Source of the DNA: Beijerinckiaceae bacterium
GTDB taxonomy: Bacteria; Pseudomonadota; Alphaproteobacteria; Rhizobiales; Beijerinckiaceae
Assembly: GCA_027346205.1 (NCBI GenBank)
Contig: DAIESR010000256.1
Location: forward strand, 1-5,250
Length of the DNA stretch: 5,250 nucleotides
Direction: 5' to 3'
Made by a program: the position numbers and the translations under genes. Positions within the stretch are counted from its first letter, which is position 1. Each line of letters opens with the position of its first letter. Shown piece by piece: positions 4,836 through 5,250 of the stretch. The notes beneath the pieces were generated by a model, which saw only the letters and a program-made list of their open reading frames with translations, searched no databases and was not told the origin of the DNA.

Positions 4836-4901
4836 GTCAGGCGCATGTCTGCAACGGCATATCCCGCAAGGCCATCGGCCAATTGAGAGGCGTCGAAGAT
4901 C

Positions 4902-5250
4902 ATGAATGCGCTGAACCCTCTTTCTCCGGACAAGCGGGACGCGGATCGCAAGGCCTATGAGCCTTCGATGGAAGAGATTCTGGCCTCGATTCGGAAGATC
5001 ATCGCCGATGATCAGGCATTTGGCGTGAGGCAGAACCGGGAGCCCGAACCCCAGATCGAAGCAAGCTCCCCAGCCGAGCTGGAACAGGCCATGGCGCCGG
5101 AGGCTGAACCCTCGGTGCCGCGATCGAGTGCTGCTCTTTCCAATGAATTGCCACGCGAGGCTATCGCGCCGACTGTCAAGGGCGAGGCGCCGCCTCCAAC
5201 GGCAACCATTGGCACAGAGGCGCAAGCCGCTCCTGTTGTTATTCCGGCGG
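4902..5250 (+). CDS. popZ: PopZ/DUF2497 family polar organising protein, 5' part only
   Basis: The frame is open from ATG 4902 to the window edge, giving 116 complete codons; the C-terminal part lies outside. Residues 20-37 (EPSMEEILASIRKIIADD) are the hallmark N-terminal helix of PopZ/DUF2497 proteins, which binds client proteins in Caulobacter. The rest of the visible part is rich in Pro, Glu and Ala with few hydrophobic residues, matching the disordered spacer of PopZ. The oligomerising C-terminal helices should lie beyond 5250. PopZ forms a cytoplasmic polar matrix that anchors the chromosome origin through ParB and recruits cell-cycle regulators. ATG 4902 is preceded by GAGAGG (4885-4890), eleven bases away, somewhat far but acceptable. 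I recall DUF2497 genes beside tolC and before valS in this class. A long minus-strand frame over this gene is only its shadow. Confidence 0.88.
   Translation, partial: MNALNPLSPDKRDADRKAYEPSMEEILASIRKIIADDQAFGVRQNREPEPQIEASSPAELEQAMAPEAEPSVPRSSAALSNELPREAIAPTVKGEAPPPTATIGTEAQAAPVVIPA

Larger units (their letters stand above)
4577..4901. other. Intergenic region between tolC and the popZ-like gene
   Basis: No gene is visible on either strand in these 325 bases; the long minus-strand open frames have no recognisable protein content. The region holds a strong hairpin (4619-4650) and a 9-base inverted repeat with distant arms (4778-4786 and 4827-4835). I see no clear promoter; TTGCCC (4708-4713) with CTAACC (4731-4736) at 17 bases is weak. 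Confidence 0.5.

Noticed and set aside
4553..4951. Minus-strand frames across the tolC-popZ gap
   Set aside because: The translations are Arg/Ser/Pro-rich without domains, and they run into the PopZ coding region in antisense.
1..5250. CRISPR array, insertion sequence, tRNA or rRNA
   Set aside because: I saw no regularly spaced repeats of CRISPR length, no transposase-like protein, no terminal repeats with target duplications, and no tRNA or rRNA signature on either strand.

Overview
The window looks like ordinary chromosome from a GC-rich alphaproteobacterium, most likely of the order Hyphomicrobiales and perhaps close to the Beijerinckiaceae/methylotroph families. This rests on a bacterial transglutaminase-like cysteine peptidase (BTLCP), a protein-L-isoaspartate methyltransferase-like protein with the alphaproteobacterial MVDCQ-RTFDVT signature, a TolC-family outer-membrane protein, and the start of a PopZ/DUF2497 protein. 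I recall the order pcm-like, tolC, popZ as recurring in this class (usually followed by valS, outside this window). The family-level placement is inference.

Layout. Positions 1-404 carry no convincing gene, but hold several inverted and direct repeats and an AT-rich stretch (about 241-345) that probably contains the promoter of the next gene. A BTLCP peptidase (405-1052, +) is exported to the periplasm and ends at a good intrinsic terminator (1076-1105). That terminator lies in the 56-base gap to a convergent DUF4337 membrane protein (1109-1675, -). A 360-base divergent intergenic region (1676-2035) follows. It contains a 14-base palindrome, a sigma70-like promoter whose -10 box overlaps a 17-base inverted repeat, and a leader able to form two hairpins. 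The pcm-like methyltransferase occupies 2036-2749 (+). A 290-base gap with a candidate promoter leads to tolC (3041-4576, +; start uncertain). A further 325-base gap with a strong hairpin precedes the PopZ-like gene (4902 onward, +), which runs off the right edge.

How the genes work together. The four plus-strand genes do not form a tight operon: gaps of roughly 290-980 bases and separate candidate promoters suggest mostly independent transcription. The BTLCP peptidase is related to LapG, which releases surface adhesins exported by type I secretion, and TolC is the outer-membrane channel of such systems. A functional link is possible, but no adhesin, LapD or ABC exporter is visible here. PopZ belongs to polar organisation and chromosome anchoring. 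The pcm-like protein would be a cytosolic SAM-dependent methyltransferase. I found no mobile element, CRISPR array, rRNA or tRNA. No clearly new multi-gene system is evident; the unexplained signal is in the noncoding stretches.
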